Assembly (NCBI RefSeq): GCF_000237825.1 | Contig: NZ_CM001377.1 | Location: 1,550,001 to 1,614,000, forward strand | Reading direction: 5' to 3' | Source: Thermanaerovibrio velox DSM 12556 | GTDB lineage: Bacteria; Synergistota; Synergistia; Synergistales; Synergistaceae | Length of the DNA: 64,000 nucleotides | In this document: one piece after another, positions 53,970 through 61,696 of the stretch | Layout: each line of letters opens with the position of its first letter | Numbering within the stretch: the first letter of the stretch is position 1 | Notes under the pieces: model-generated | The model's database searches: none | What the model saw: the letters and a program-made list of their open reading frames with translations, nothing else | Told to the model about the DNA's origin: nothing | Position numbers and translations under genes: made by a program

Positions 53970-55103
53970 GTGAACGCGCTTCTGGGCCCCTTGGTGGTCC
54001 TGCCATCCGGGGAGGCCATGGAGGGAACGGTGGTTTTCGACCACGTGATAAGGGAGGTAATCCCGGGCACTCGGCCCCTCAAGGGGCACCGGGTCATGGA
54101 CTGCCGGGGACTTTGGCTCACCCCGGGGCTCATGGACCTGCACATCCACGGCATAGGGGGCCACGACGCCTGCGACGGCACGCCGGAGGCCCTGGAGGCC
54201 ATGTCATGCCGCCTGGCGTCCCACGGGGTGACCGCCTTCTGCCCCGCCACGATGACGCTACCGGAGGGGGAGATACGAAGGGTCCTGGGCAGCATAAGGT
54301 CCCGCATGGGGCGTCCCATGCCGGGCGCCAGGCTCATAGGAGCCCACCTGGAGGGCCCCTTCATCAGCCCCGAGCGCCCCGGGGCCCAGGACAGGTCCTT
54401 CATCACAGGTCCCAAGCCGGAGCTGCTGGAGGACTTCAAGGACGTGATAAGGATCGTGACCTTCGCCCCCGAAAGGGATCCGGACTGGGTGCTCCTGGAC
54501 ACGGCGCTTCGGCTTGGCATCACCGCCTCGGCGGGACATTCAAACGCCTCTTACGAGGAGGCCCAAAGGGCGTTCATGAGGGGGGTCATGTCGGTGGCCC
54601 ATCTCTTCAACGGCATGGCCCCCTATCACCACAGGACCCCGGGGCTTGTGGGGGCCGCATTGGACTACCCGTCGGTCTTCTGCGAGGTGATCGTCGACGG
54701 GGTCCACTGCCACCCCTCAGCGGTGCGGCTGGCGCTGAAGGCCAAGGGGGAGGACAAGCTGGTGCTCATATCGGACTCCATGCGGGGTGCGGGGCTCGGG
54801 GACGGCACCTTCTCCCTTGGGGGCCAGGAGGTGACGGTATCGCAAGGGGTGGCCCGTCTCAAGGAAGGTGCCATAGCGGGGAGCGTCATAACCCTGGACC
54901 AGGCGGTCAGGAACTACGGGGCCTACACGGGCCTCCGCTTTGAGCGGGCGGTTAAGGGGGCCACGCTGAACCCCGCGAACCTCCTGGGGGACAAGACATC
55001 GGGGGCCATAGCTCCGGGCAGGAGGGCCGACATGGTCCTGTGGGGGCCCGGCGGAGAGGTGGTAAGGACTTACGTGAACGGGATGGAGGTCTTCTGCAGA
55101 TGA
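53970..55103 (+). CDS. nagA: N-acetylglucosamine-6-phosphate deacetylase
   Basis: A 377-residue amidohydrolase. Metal/substrate motifs are GLMDLHIHGIGGHDACDG, GAHLEGPFISPERPGAQD, SAGHSNASYEEA, HLFNGMAPYHHRTPG, VDGVHCHPSA, and the catalytic Asp in LVLISDSMRGAG. GTG 53970 follows AAGGACG. Overlaps nagB by 4 bases. Confidence 0.95.
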   Translation: MNALLGPLVVLPSGEAMEGTVVFDHVIREVIPGTRPLKGHRVMDCRGLWLTPGLMDLHIHGIGGHDACDGTPEALEAMSCRLASHGVTAFCPATMTLPEGEIRRVLGSIRSRMGRPMPGARLIGAHLEGPFISPERPGAQDRSFITGPKPELLEDFKDVIRIVTFAPERDPDWVLLDTALRLGITASAGHSNASYEEAQRAFMRGVMSVAHLFNGMAPYHHRTPGLVGAALDYPSVFCEVIVDGVHCHPSAVRLALKAKGEDKLVLISDSMRGAGLGDGTFSLGGQEVTVSQGVARLKEGAIAGSVITLDQAVRNYGAYTGLRFERAVKGATLNPANLLGDKTSGAIAPGRRADMVLWGPGGEVVRTYVNGMEVFCR

Positions 55104-55840
55104 GGATAGTGGTGGCCAAGGACTACGATCAGATGAGCCGGATGGCCGCGATAGTGGTGGCGAGCCGGGTTATATTGCAGCCCGACTGCGTGCTCGGGCT
55201 CGCCACCGGCCAGACGCCGCTGGGGCTTTATCGGAACCTGGTGGAGTTCTACAGACACGGGGACCTGGACTTCTCCAGGGTGACCACGTTCAACCTGGAT
55301 GAGTACGTGGGGCTCGCGCCGGATCATCCCTGCAGCTACCACCGGTACATGGAGGACAACCTTTTCTCCCACGTGAACATACCCCGGGAGAACTGCCACA
55401 TCCCGAGGGGTGATGCGGAGGACCTGGAGGAGGAGTGCAGGAGGTACGAGGAGGCCATATGCGCCGCCGGGGGCGTTGACCTGCAGATCCTGGGCCTTGG
55501 GGTGGACGGGCACATAGGGTTCAACGAGCCGGACGTGAAGTTCGAGGGGAGCACCCACGTGGTGCGGCTGGCCCAGAGCACCCTAGAGGCGAACAGCCGG
55601 TTCTTCCCATCCCCGGAGCAGATGCCCCGATTCGCCATAAGCATGGGGATAAAGACCATAATGAGGGCCCGCCGGGTTCTCCTCCTGGCCTCCGGGGAGG
55701 AGAAGGCCCGGGCGGTCCGAGGGGCGGTGCTGGGGGAGGTGACGCCGGATCTTCCGGCATCGATACTGCAGCTGCACCCCAATGCCACCATAATAGTTGA
55801 CGAGAAGGCAGCCTCCCTCATAAGGGAGGCCATAAGATGA
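55100..55840 (+). CDS. nagB: Glucosamine-6-phosphate deaminase
   Basis: A 246-residue isomerase/deaminase that sends GlcN-6-P to fructose-6-P. Motifs: LGLATGQTPLGLYRNLVEF, TTFNLDEYVGLAPDHPCSYH, LGLGVDGHIGFNEP (catalytic Asp/His) and AISMGIKTIMRARRVLLLASGEEKA. Length is near the short, non-allosteric Gram-positive type. ATG 55100 overlaps the nagA stop. Confidence 0.95.
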   Translation: MRIVVAKDYDQMSRMAAIVVASRVILQPDCVLGLATGQTPLGLYRNLVEFYRHGDLDFSRVTTFNLDEYVGLAPDHPCSYHRYMEDNLFSHVNIPRENCHIPRGDAEDLEEECRRYEEAICAAGGVDLQILGLGVDGHIGFNEPDVKFEGSTHVVRLAQSTLEANSRFFPSPEQMPRFAISMGIKTIMRARRVLLLASGEEKARAVRGAVLGEVTPDLPASILQLHPNATIIVDEKAASLIREAIR

Positions 55841-55858
55841 CGATAGGAGGCTGGGACC

Positions 55859-56803
55859 TTGAGGCGGATGTTGGATCTTCATGCAAGCCATGTTAGAAGG
55901 CTCACCGGTCGGGACCTGGTTCAGAGCATACGGCTTGCGGAGGGCAGGACCGTGGCCTGCGAGGTCATAGCCCCCGCCCAGCCGCTGCTGGGGGACATAA
56001 GCAATCCGGAGCTGGCCAAGGCCATGGGGGCGGACTTGGTGATACTTAACCTTCTGGACCTTCAGAACCCGGTTCTAGGGGGGCTTTCCAACGACGACGG
56101 TCTGGAGGAGCTCTTCCGGTGGTCGTTCCACCAGGGACATGGCAAAGCCGGCCAGAACCGCAACCCCATAGCTGCGGCGGGGGACCTTACGGGCTGTCCC
56201 ATAGGGGTCAACCTGGAACCCAAGGGTGACGGGGCGGTGAAGGTGCCGCCTGGGAGGACCGCCACGGCGGAGAACGCCAAAAGGGCGGTGGAGATGGGGG
56301 CAAGCCTATTGGTGATCACCGCCAACCCCTACACCGGGGTGGGGATGGAGGACATAGTCCGCAGCGTGAGCTCCATGAGGGAAGAGCTGGGGGACGTGGT
56401 GATAGGGGCGGGCAAGATGCACGCCGCAGGCTCTGACTCCCCCTGGAGGGACATGCCCAGGGCCGCCTCGGAGCTCGTGAGGGCCGGTGCGGACATGGTG
56501 CTCATACCATGTCCTGGGACCGTGCCGGGCATGTCGGAGGACCTCTTCGCCAGGGCGGCGGAGGCGGTTCACCAGGCGGGGGGGCTTGTGATGTCCACCA
56601 TAGGGACCTCCCAGGAGGGGGCGGACCGGGGAACCATAGCCCGGCTGGCTCTTATGGCCAAGATGGGCGGGGCGGACGTTCAGCACATAGGGGACTCCGG
56701 TTACTCGGGCATAGCGGTGCCGGAGAACATAATGGCCCTCTCCGTGGCCATACGGGGCAGGCGCCACACACTAAGAAGGATGGCGAGGTCGATAGCCCGA
56801 TGA
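55859..56803 (+). CDS. DUF7916-like protein (putative TIM-barrel) in the nag operon
   Basis: A 314-residue protein resembling family members often misannotated as haloacid dehalogenase or phosphonomutase. Visible are CEVIAPAQPLLGDISNPELAKAMGADLVILNLLDLQNP, GCPIGVNLEPKGDG, IPCPGTVPGMSED, MSTIGTSQEGADRGT and MAKMGGADVQHIGDSGYSGIAVPENI, repeated beta/alpha units that suggest a barrel. TTG 55859 has AGGAGGC upstream. Its place between nagB and the EIIA gene suggests a role in amino-sugar use, but the reaction is unknown. Confidence 0.65.
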   Translation: MRRMLDLHASHVRRLTGRDLVQSIRLAEGRTVACEVIAPAQPLLGDISNPELAKAMGADLVILNLLDLQNPVLGGLSNDDGLEELFRWSFHQGHGKAGQNRNPIAAAGDLTGCPIGVNLEPKGDGAVKVPPGRTATAENAKRAVEMGASLLVITANPYTGVGMEDIVRSVSSMREELGDVVIGAGKMHAAGSDSPWRDMPRAASELVRAGADMVLIPCPGTVPGMSEDLFARAAEAVHQAGGLVMSTIGTSQEGADRGTIARLALMAKMGGADVQHIGDSGYSGIAVPENIMALSVAIRGRRHTLRRMARSIAR

Positions 56804-57270
56804 TAACCGGGTGGTTCAAGCGGAAGGATTTTAAGGTTCTGTCCCCTTTCAGCGGCACCATATACCCGTTGGAGCGAGTGCCGGACCAGGTGTTCTCCTC
56901 CAGGCTGGCGGGGGACGGGGTGGCGGTGGAGCCTTCGGAGGGCATCGTATTAAGCCCCGCGGACGGGGTGATAGAGGTCCTTTTTCCCACCGCCCACGCC
57001 TTCGGGGTGCGCACCCCGGAGGGTGTGGAGATACTGGTTCACGTGGGGGTGGACACGGTGAACCTGCGGGGGGAGGGGTTCACGGCCCTGAAGGGGCAGG
57101 GGGATCGGGTGACCGCCGGCGAACCGGTCATAAGGTTTAACCTGGAGCTGGTGAGGTCCAAGGCGCCCTCCATGCTCTCCCCGGTGCTGATAACCACCGG
57201 GCAAGCCTTTCAGGTGTTGAAGGAGGGGGAGGTCAAGGGGGGAGACCCGATCCTGAGCTATCAGCCCTAG
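56800..57270 (+). CDS. PTS glucose-family EIIA component
   Basis: A 156-residue EIIA(Glc)-type phosphocarrier. The phosphohistidine lies in VEILVHVGVDTVNLRGEGF, and FSGTIYPLERVPDQVFSSRLAGDGVAVEPSEG and VIEVLFPTAHAFGVRTPEG are typical blocks. It overlaps the DUF7916-like gene by 4 bases. It presumably phosphorylates the NagE EIIB, which lacks its own EIIA. EI and HPr are outside the window. Confidence 0.93.
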   Translation: MITGWFKRKDFKVLSPFSGTIYPLERVPDQVFSSRLAGDGVAVEPSEGIVLSPADGVIEVLFPTAHAFGVRTPEGVEILVHVGVDTVNLRGEGFTALKGQGDRVTAGEPVIRFNLELVRSKAPSMLSPVLITTGQAFQVLKEGEVKGGDPILSYQP

Positions 57271-57301
57271 GGAGGGGGGCCCGCTGGGGGTCCCCCTCCC
57301 T
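57269..57301 (+). terminator. Terminator of the nag operon
   Basis: GGGAGGGGG and CCCCCTCCC form a 9-bp stem with a 13-base inner loop, then TAGGTATTGTTTC. It separates the operon from the CRISPR array. Confidence 0.65.
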
Positions 57302-57338
57302 AGGTATTGTTTCGATGTTTCAGTACACCGCGCTTCGA

Positions 57339-58633
57339 TGTCCGATCCACGCCCGCGCGCGGCGGGCGACGTTGAACAGTATTATGTCACGAGTAAGACG
57401 ACAGTTTCAATCCACGCCCGCGCGCGGCGGGCGACATCCATCTCATGCTGGAAGTAGTTGGCTATCGCCTTGTTTCAATCCACGCCCGCGCGCGGCGGGC
57501 GACTTCTTTACCAATGTCCAGCGTTGGAGGGGTAGCTGTTTCAATCCACGCCCGCGCGCGGCGGGCGACAGGCCCAGGTGTCCGGGGAGGCCATAGTGTC
57601 CGGGTTTCAATCCACGCCCGCGCGCGGCGGGCGACGGGCACTGGTGGTGGGCCTAGAGCAGTTTTTGAGCGGTTTCAATCCACGCCCGCGCGCGGCGGGC
57701 GACTGCCAAAACCCTCAAAAATCGGCAGATTGCACTACGTTTCAATCCACGCCCGCGCGCGGCGGGCGACGTGCCCACCACCAGTGCCCACCAAAGGTGT
57801 ACGGGTTTCAATCCACGCCCGCGCGCGGCGGGCGACGGAAGCTGGAGACTACATCCACTATAGGAGGAGGAGTTTCAATCCACGCCCGCGCGCGGCGGGC
57901 GACTCTGGCGTTGGCGTGCTATAACCGGATCACGACCGGTTTCAATCCACGCCCGCGCGCGGCGGGCGACCCCCTTCATTAGATGACTTAAAGGCGTATA
58001 TCAAGCTGTTTCAATCCACGCCCGCGCGCGGCGGGCGACCGGCGTATTGATGCGAATCGCACGATAACTATCGCGTTTCAATCCACGCCCGCGCGCGGCG
58101 GGCGACCAGATTCCCCTCGGCCTGACGCTATGCGTTTTAGGGTTTCAATCCACGCCCGCGCGCGGCGGGCGACGTAAACGTTGCAGGGGACTTTAGGGCG
58201 CTGATTTGTTTCAATCCACGCCCGCGCGCGGCGGGCGACTGGTGGTGGCATGCTATAACCAGGTCACGATCTGGGTTTCAATCCACGCCCGCGCGCGGCG
58301 GGCGACCCCAAGTGGGCCCTGGTGGTGGCCCAAAAAGAAGTTTCAATCCACGCCCGCGCGCGGCGGGCGACAAACTGCAGAATTCCCATAGCTTGAAGGT
58401 TTTCGGTTTCAATCCACGCCCGCGCGCGGCGGGCGACATGCCACCACCAGGCTGTCAATAGAGGCACCGCGTTTCAATCCACGCCCGCGCGCGGCGGGCG
58501 ACCTGGTGGTGGGCACTGGTGGTGGCCCAAAAAGAGTTTCAATCCACGCCCGCGCGCGGCGGGCGACGGATCACGGCCGGAAAGGAGGAGATACGCATGG
58601 CGTTTCAATCCACGCCCGCGCGCGGCGGGCGAC
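57339..58633 (-). CRISPR. Type I-C CRISPR array, 20 repeats and 19 spacers
   Basis: A 32-base repeat, read on the plus strand as GTTTCAATCC...GGCGGGCGAC, occurs 20 times. Nineteen copies are identical in sequence; the copy at 57339-57370 is degenerate in its first bases. Repeat starts: 57339, 57404, 57472, 57538, 57604, 57672, 57739, 57805, 57872, 57939, 58008, 58075, 58142, 58208, 58275, 58340, 58406, 58471, 58536, 58602. Spacers are 33-37 bases. The canonical type I-C orientation (GTCGC...ATTGAAAC) is on the minus strand, so transcription and newest spacers lie at the 58633 end next to cas2, and the degenerate repeat marks the old end. Several spacers share sequence (see findings). Confidence 0.98.
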
Positions 58634-58822
58634 GGTTACCACATCAAACCCTGCAACCACCTGGCTTTAGACAGGCCTTTTCGCGAACCCCTCATGAGAG
58701 ACCCCGTTTCGAGCAAGTCCACTACACCCATCCCTACCTAAACCCTTGGGGCTGAACAATTATACCACTTCGCGAACCCCCCAGGTTTTCATGAGCGCTT
58801 CTGGTCCGCGCGGATGATCGCC
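58634..58822 (-). promoter_or_regulatory. CRISPR leader
   Basis: About 190 bases between cas2 and the newest repeat. A minus-strand TATAAT at 58759-58764 could drive array transcription. Two direct copies of TTCGCGAACCCC (plus strand, 58680-58691 and 58769-58780), each followed shortly by CATGAG, lie about 89 bases apart and may be integration or regulation motifs. Confidence 0.6.
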
Positions 58823-59113
58823 TCAAATCACTAGGGGGCCTTCTGGGTCGTACGACGCCTTTGCCCCCTGGTGCTCAACCCGATTCTTCCACTTTGCGCC
58901 AAGGAAGTAGAACCTCAGGCTATCCTTCTCAGGGTCATAAACCTCTAAAAGTTGATGCCGCAAACTCGTCCATTGGGCAGGATCAACAAGGCATTCGAAC
59001 ACCGAATTCTGTACCCTCTGTCCATAGTTCTGGCATATCTTAGCCACCTGTCTCAAACGCCTGGCGCCCCCTTCGGAGGCCGTATTTACATCATAGGTCA
59101 CCAAAACCATCAT
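58823..59113 (-). CDS. cas2: Cas2
   Basis: A 96-residue ferredoxin-fold protein, part of the Cas1-Cas2 spacer integrase. The start MMVLVTYDVNTASEGGARRLRQVAKICQNYGQRVQNSVFECLVDPAQW is typical. ATG 59113 lies 12 bases into an open frame that also contains GTG 59125; the Cas2 N-terminus supports the ATG. Overlap or near-contact with cas1 indicates one operon. Confidence 0.95.
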   Translation of the reverse strand: MMVLVTYDVNTASEGGARRLRQVAKICQNYGQRVQNSVFECLVDPAQWTSLRHQLLEVYDPEKDSLRFYFLGAKWKNRVEHQGAKASYDPEGPLVI

Positions 59114-59125
59114 GAACTCCCACAC

Positions 59126-60154
59126 CTACTTCCAGCGAAATGGCGGATACGCATCCAGATCTCCCCGCAAGTGACGAGCGAGAAGAAGGGCTTGAACGTA
59201 TGGGATCAAACCTATGGGAATCTTCTCCCCAATAAAAGGATGTATTATCTCTTCCCGTTTCCTCTCCTGATAGGCCACCAGTACCTCCTTCCGCGTTTTG
59301 TCATCCATCAACACAGCCCCAGATTCTGTCCTCGTGAAACCGCTGCCTTTAACCTGCCGCCTGTTCACCAGGGATAAAGCCAAGCGGTCCGCTATAAAGG
59401 GCCTCAGCTCCTCCATGATGTCCAGCGCAAGGCTGGGCCTTCCTGGACGCACCGCGTGCAGATAACCCACGGCGGGATCGAGACCAACCGATTCCAGGGC
59501 CGAAGAAGTATCGTGAACCAAAAGAGTGTACAAAAACGATAGAAGGGCATTCATCGAATCCATTGGCGGCCGCCTACTCCTCTCGCGGAAGAAGAAATCA
59601 TCCTTCTGCGCACAGATAAAGGCATCAAAAACCGAAAAATAGATCCGGGCCGCCTCCCCTTCAACTCCCCTCAAGGTATCCAAATCAACAACCGATTCAA
59701 TCAAACGCAGGATCCCCGCCAGCCGGCTCGCCGCAAAAGAAAACCCCTCCGAACCACCGGACTTGTTCTCCCTTGCAGCCCGCAAAAGAGCCGTACGGCT
59801 GTTCACAATCTTCCCTATCACCATCGACCGGGCAATCAAAAGACTCTTGCCTGGATCATCTGCACGCCTGTATTGCTCCCTCCGCAAAAGGACATTCCCC
59901 GAGACTGGCCCATGCACCCGGGCAAGGAACCTGCCGCTTTCCGTCATGAAGGACAGGGTAATCCCCCGCTCCCCGCACAACCCCATCAGAAAGGGACTAC
60001 ATGAAACCTGACCAAAGCAAACGATTCCACACAGGGTATGGATCGGCACCCGGACCTTCGTCTCCTCCCCCACCCGCACGAGAACTGTTTCACCATCACG
60101 GGAAAGGTAAGATCCCTGGGTTAACACGTAAAGGGTGTTTAACAGGTGTTTCAT
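59126..60154 (-). CDS. cas1: Cas1 (type I-C)
   Basis: A 342-residue integrase nuclease. N-terminal LNTLYVLTQGSYLSRDGETVLV, catalytic Glu in LRGVEGEAARIYFSVFD, His in VGYLHAVRPGRPSLALDIMEELRPFIAD with the following acidic residues, and the C-terminal tail of the I-C subfamily. ATG 60154 overlaps the cas4 stop (ATGA). Confidence 0.96.
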   Translation of the reverse strand: MKHLLNTLYVLTQGSYLSRDGETVLVRVGEETKVRVPIHTLCGIVCFGQVSCSPFLMGLCGERGITLSFMTESGRFLARVHGPVSGNVLLRREQYRRADDPGKSLLIARSMVIGKIVNSRTALLRAARENKSGGSEGFSFAASRLAGILRLIESVVDLDTLRGVEGEAARIYFSVFDAFICAQKDDFFFRERSRRPPMDSMNALLSFLYTLLVHDTSSALESVGLDPAVGYLHAVRPGRPSLALDIMEELRPFIADRLALSLVNRRQVKGSGFTRTESGAVLMDDKTRKEVLVAYQERKREEIIHPFIGEKIPIGLIPYVQALLLARHLRGDLDAYPPFRWK

Positions 60155-60819
60155 AGCCCATCTCCCCCTTCAGCCAGGTCCTCCGCAAGTGATGAGCGGA
60201 TCAAGGAGTTGATATATCTTTGGGCACTCCTACCTCCCCGACTCATTTCAGGCAAGCAAACATCCCGCAAGGAACATAGCTCGCAACGCCTCCCACACAC
60301 GGCAGACGGGGTAACTGCGGCTTCGGTAAGATCATGCAGCCTTAAAGAGAGACGCTCGGTTCTTGCCCTAAGTGCCTCCGTCAGCTCCACCACATGACGC
60401 CGACGGGGCTTCCCATAAAAAAATTCAGCCTCCTCAATATGTAAGCCCGTCATCTCCTCAAGACACATCGCCTGGGCACAAAGCTGGACTTCGTCACAAT
60501 CAACAGCCTTAGGTTTACCGCTCTTATACTCAACTATCTTCGGCGGGCGACCAGCCAGACCGCCTGCCGGGAACTCTACCACATCCGCCTGACCCACAAG
60601 ACCGAGCCGGAAAGAATGAAGCCGGAGGGCTCTAACAATCCTAACATCCCCCCGGCTTTCACCATCCTCCTTGTGGGCCTTCTCGTGCAAAAACTTACCC
60701 TCCAAGGTTAGCACGTTCTCGCGCCACACCTGCTCCAAATAGATAAGCCCCCACTGCCTTTCACAAAAGGCCAGGTGCTGAAGCGCAGAGATCGGAAGAA
60801 GGTCCTCTTCGCTGTACAT
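60151..60819 (-). CDS. cas4: Cas4
   Basis: A 222-residue iron-sulfur nuclease that trims prespacers. The first cluster cysteine is in LQHLAFCERQWGLIYLEQ; RecB-like motifs are LHEKAH, GQADVVEF and PKIVEYKSGKPKAVDCDEVQLCAQAMCLEE; the last three cysteines are in CGRRCELCSLRDVC. Fourteen bases separate it from cas7. Confidence 0.95.
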   Translation of the reverse strand: MYSEEDLLPISALQHLAFCERQWGLIYLEQVWRENVLTLEGKFLHEKAHKEDGESRGDVRIVRALRLHSFRLGLVGQADVVEFPAGGLAGRPPKIVEYKSGKPKAVDCDEVQLCAQAMCLEEMTGLHIEEAEFFYGKPRRRHVVELTEALRARTERLSLRLHDLTEAAVTPSAVCGRRCELCSLRDVCLPEMSRGGRSAQRYINSLIRSSLAEDLAEGGDGL

Positions 60820-60832
60820 CTACCCTTCCACG

Positions 60833-61693
60833 TTATTTCACTGATACGAAATTCAAGGGACTCGTTATCGGGTTCCCGTCCAGGAACAACGCATAATCAG
60901 AAAAACTTCTCGCCGGTCCCTCTGTGGTCCTCTCCCACGTCACCCGCTCAAAAAGCTCGTGAGCCGGCTTGTTACCCAGAGCGGTCTCGTGTTCGAAAAC
61001 GATCAGCGCACGGGCGCTCATCAACCCCCGGGCAGCCGAACGATCGTGTTCGAACATAACCTGCAACGCCTCCCAAAAAAGGTCCAAGTCATCCTTGGAA
61101 AAACCAGTTTGTGCGGCAAGGTGGGCAGATACAAAACCATACGCCCTGTAAAGCCCGTAAGGAACCGTGTATTTACGACCCATCGTGCGGTTACCGCCAC
61201 TTTGTTCCTTCGCCTCGGCTTCCGTCGCAACCGCCATGCGGGTGATGCTGTGCTCAAGCGCCACTATCGGCTCCAGGGAACGGGCAAAGGTCAGCTGTAT
61301 GGGACCACGAACCTGCCCCGCATTCTTACCGGTGCTCATAACCGCACCGAAAGCACGCACATCGTAATATTTCCTGCACATCCAGTTTCTCGCCGCTTCA
61401 ACCATTTCGCCCTCCGTCTTTCTGGCTTTAACTTCTTCTTGTTCACGAGCTTCATCTATAAAATTATTAAGAACCGCCTTTTCTTTGACAAAAATACCGT
61501 ATCCCGGCCCTTCGTTTCTCGTAATATAAACATAGTTGCGAACTTTTCTTTTTATGCAGACATCCGTAACAAGGCCAATGCCAGTTTCAGCATCAATCCT
61601 AGGCATGTTAGCTGCATCAGGATCTCCATTTGGGTTACCATCCACAACATCAAAGAAATAAACAAAATCATACCTTCTGTCAACGCAGCTCAT
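60833..61693 (-). CDS. cas7: Cas7c (Csd2), Cascade backbone protein
   Basis: A 286-residue crRNA-binding backbone subunit of type I-C Cascade. The family N-terminus [33 protein letters not shown] is clear, followed by [41 protein letters not shown] and [25 protein letters not shown]. It is A+T-rich compared with the main chromosome. Three bases separate it from cas8c. Confidence 0.96.
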   Translation of the reverse strand: MSCVDRRYDFVYFFDVVDGNPNGDPDAANMPRIDAETGIGLVTDVCIKRKVRNYVYITRNEGPGYGIFVKEKAVLNNFIDEAREQEEVKARKTEGEMVEAARNWMCRKYYDVRAFGAVMSTGKNAGQVRGPIQLTFARSLEPIVALEHSITRMAVATEAEAKEQSGGNRTMGRKYTVPYGLYRAYGFVSAHLAAQTGFSKDDLDLFWEALQVMFEHDRSAARGLMSARALIVFEHETALGNKPAHELFERVTWERTTEGPARSFSDYALFLDGNPITSPLNFVSVK

Positions 61694-61696
61694 AAC

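Noticed and set aside
53955-55100. glmS-type ribozyme or riboswitch in the nag operon
   Set aside because: Genes overlap or nearly touch, leaving no space, and no glmS consensus is present.
57315-58755. Open frames with repeated RGGR/ARARRAT-like peptides in the CRISPR region
   Set aside because: They are translations of the 32-base CRISPR repeat and spacers, with no ribosome site and no protein-like composition.
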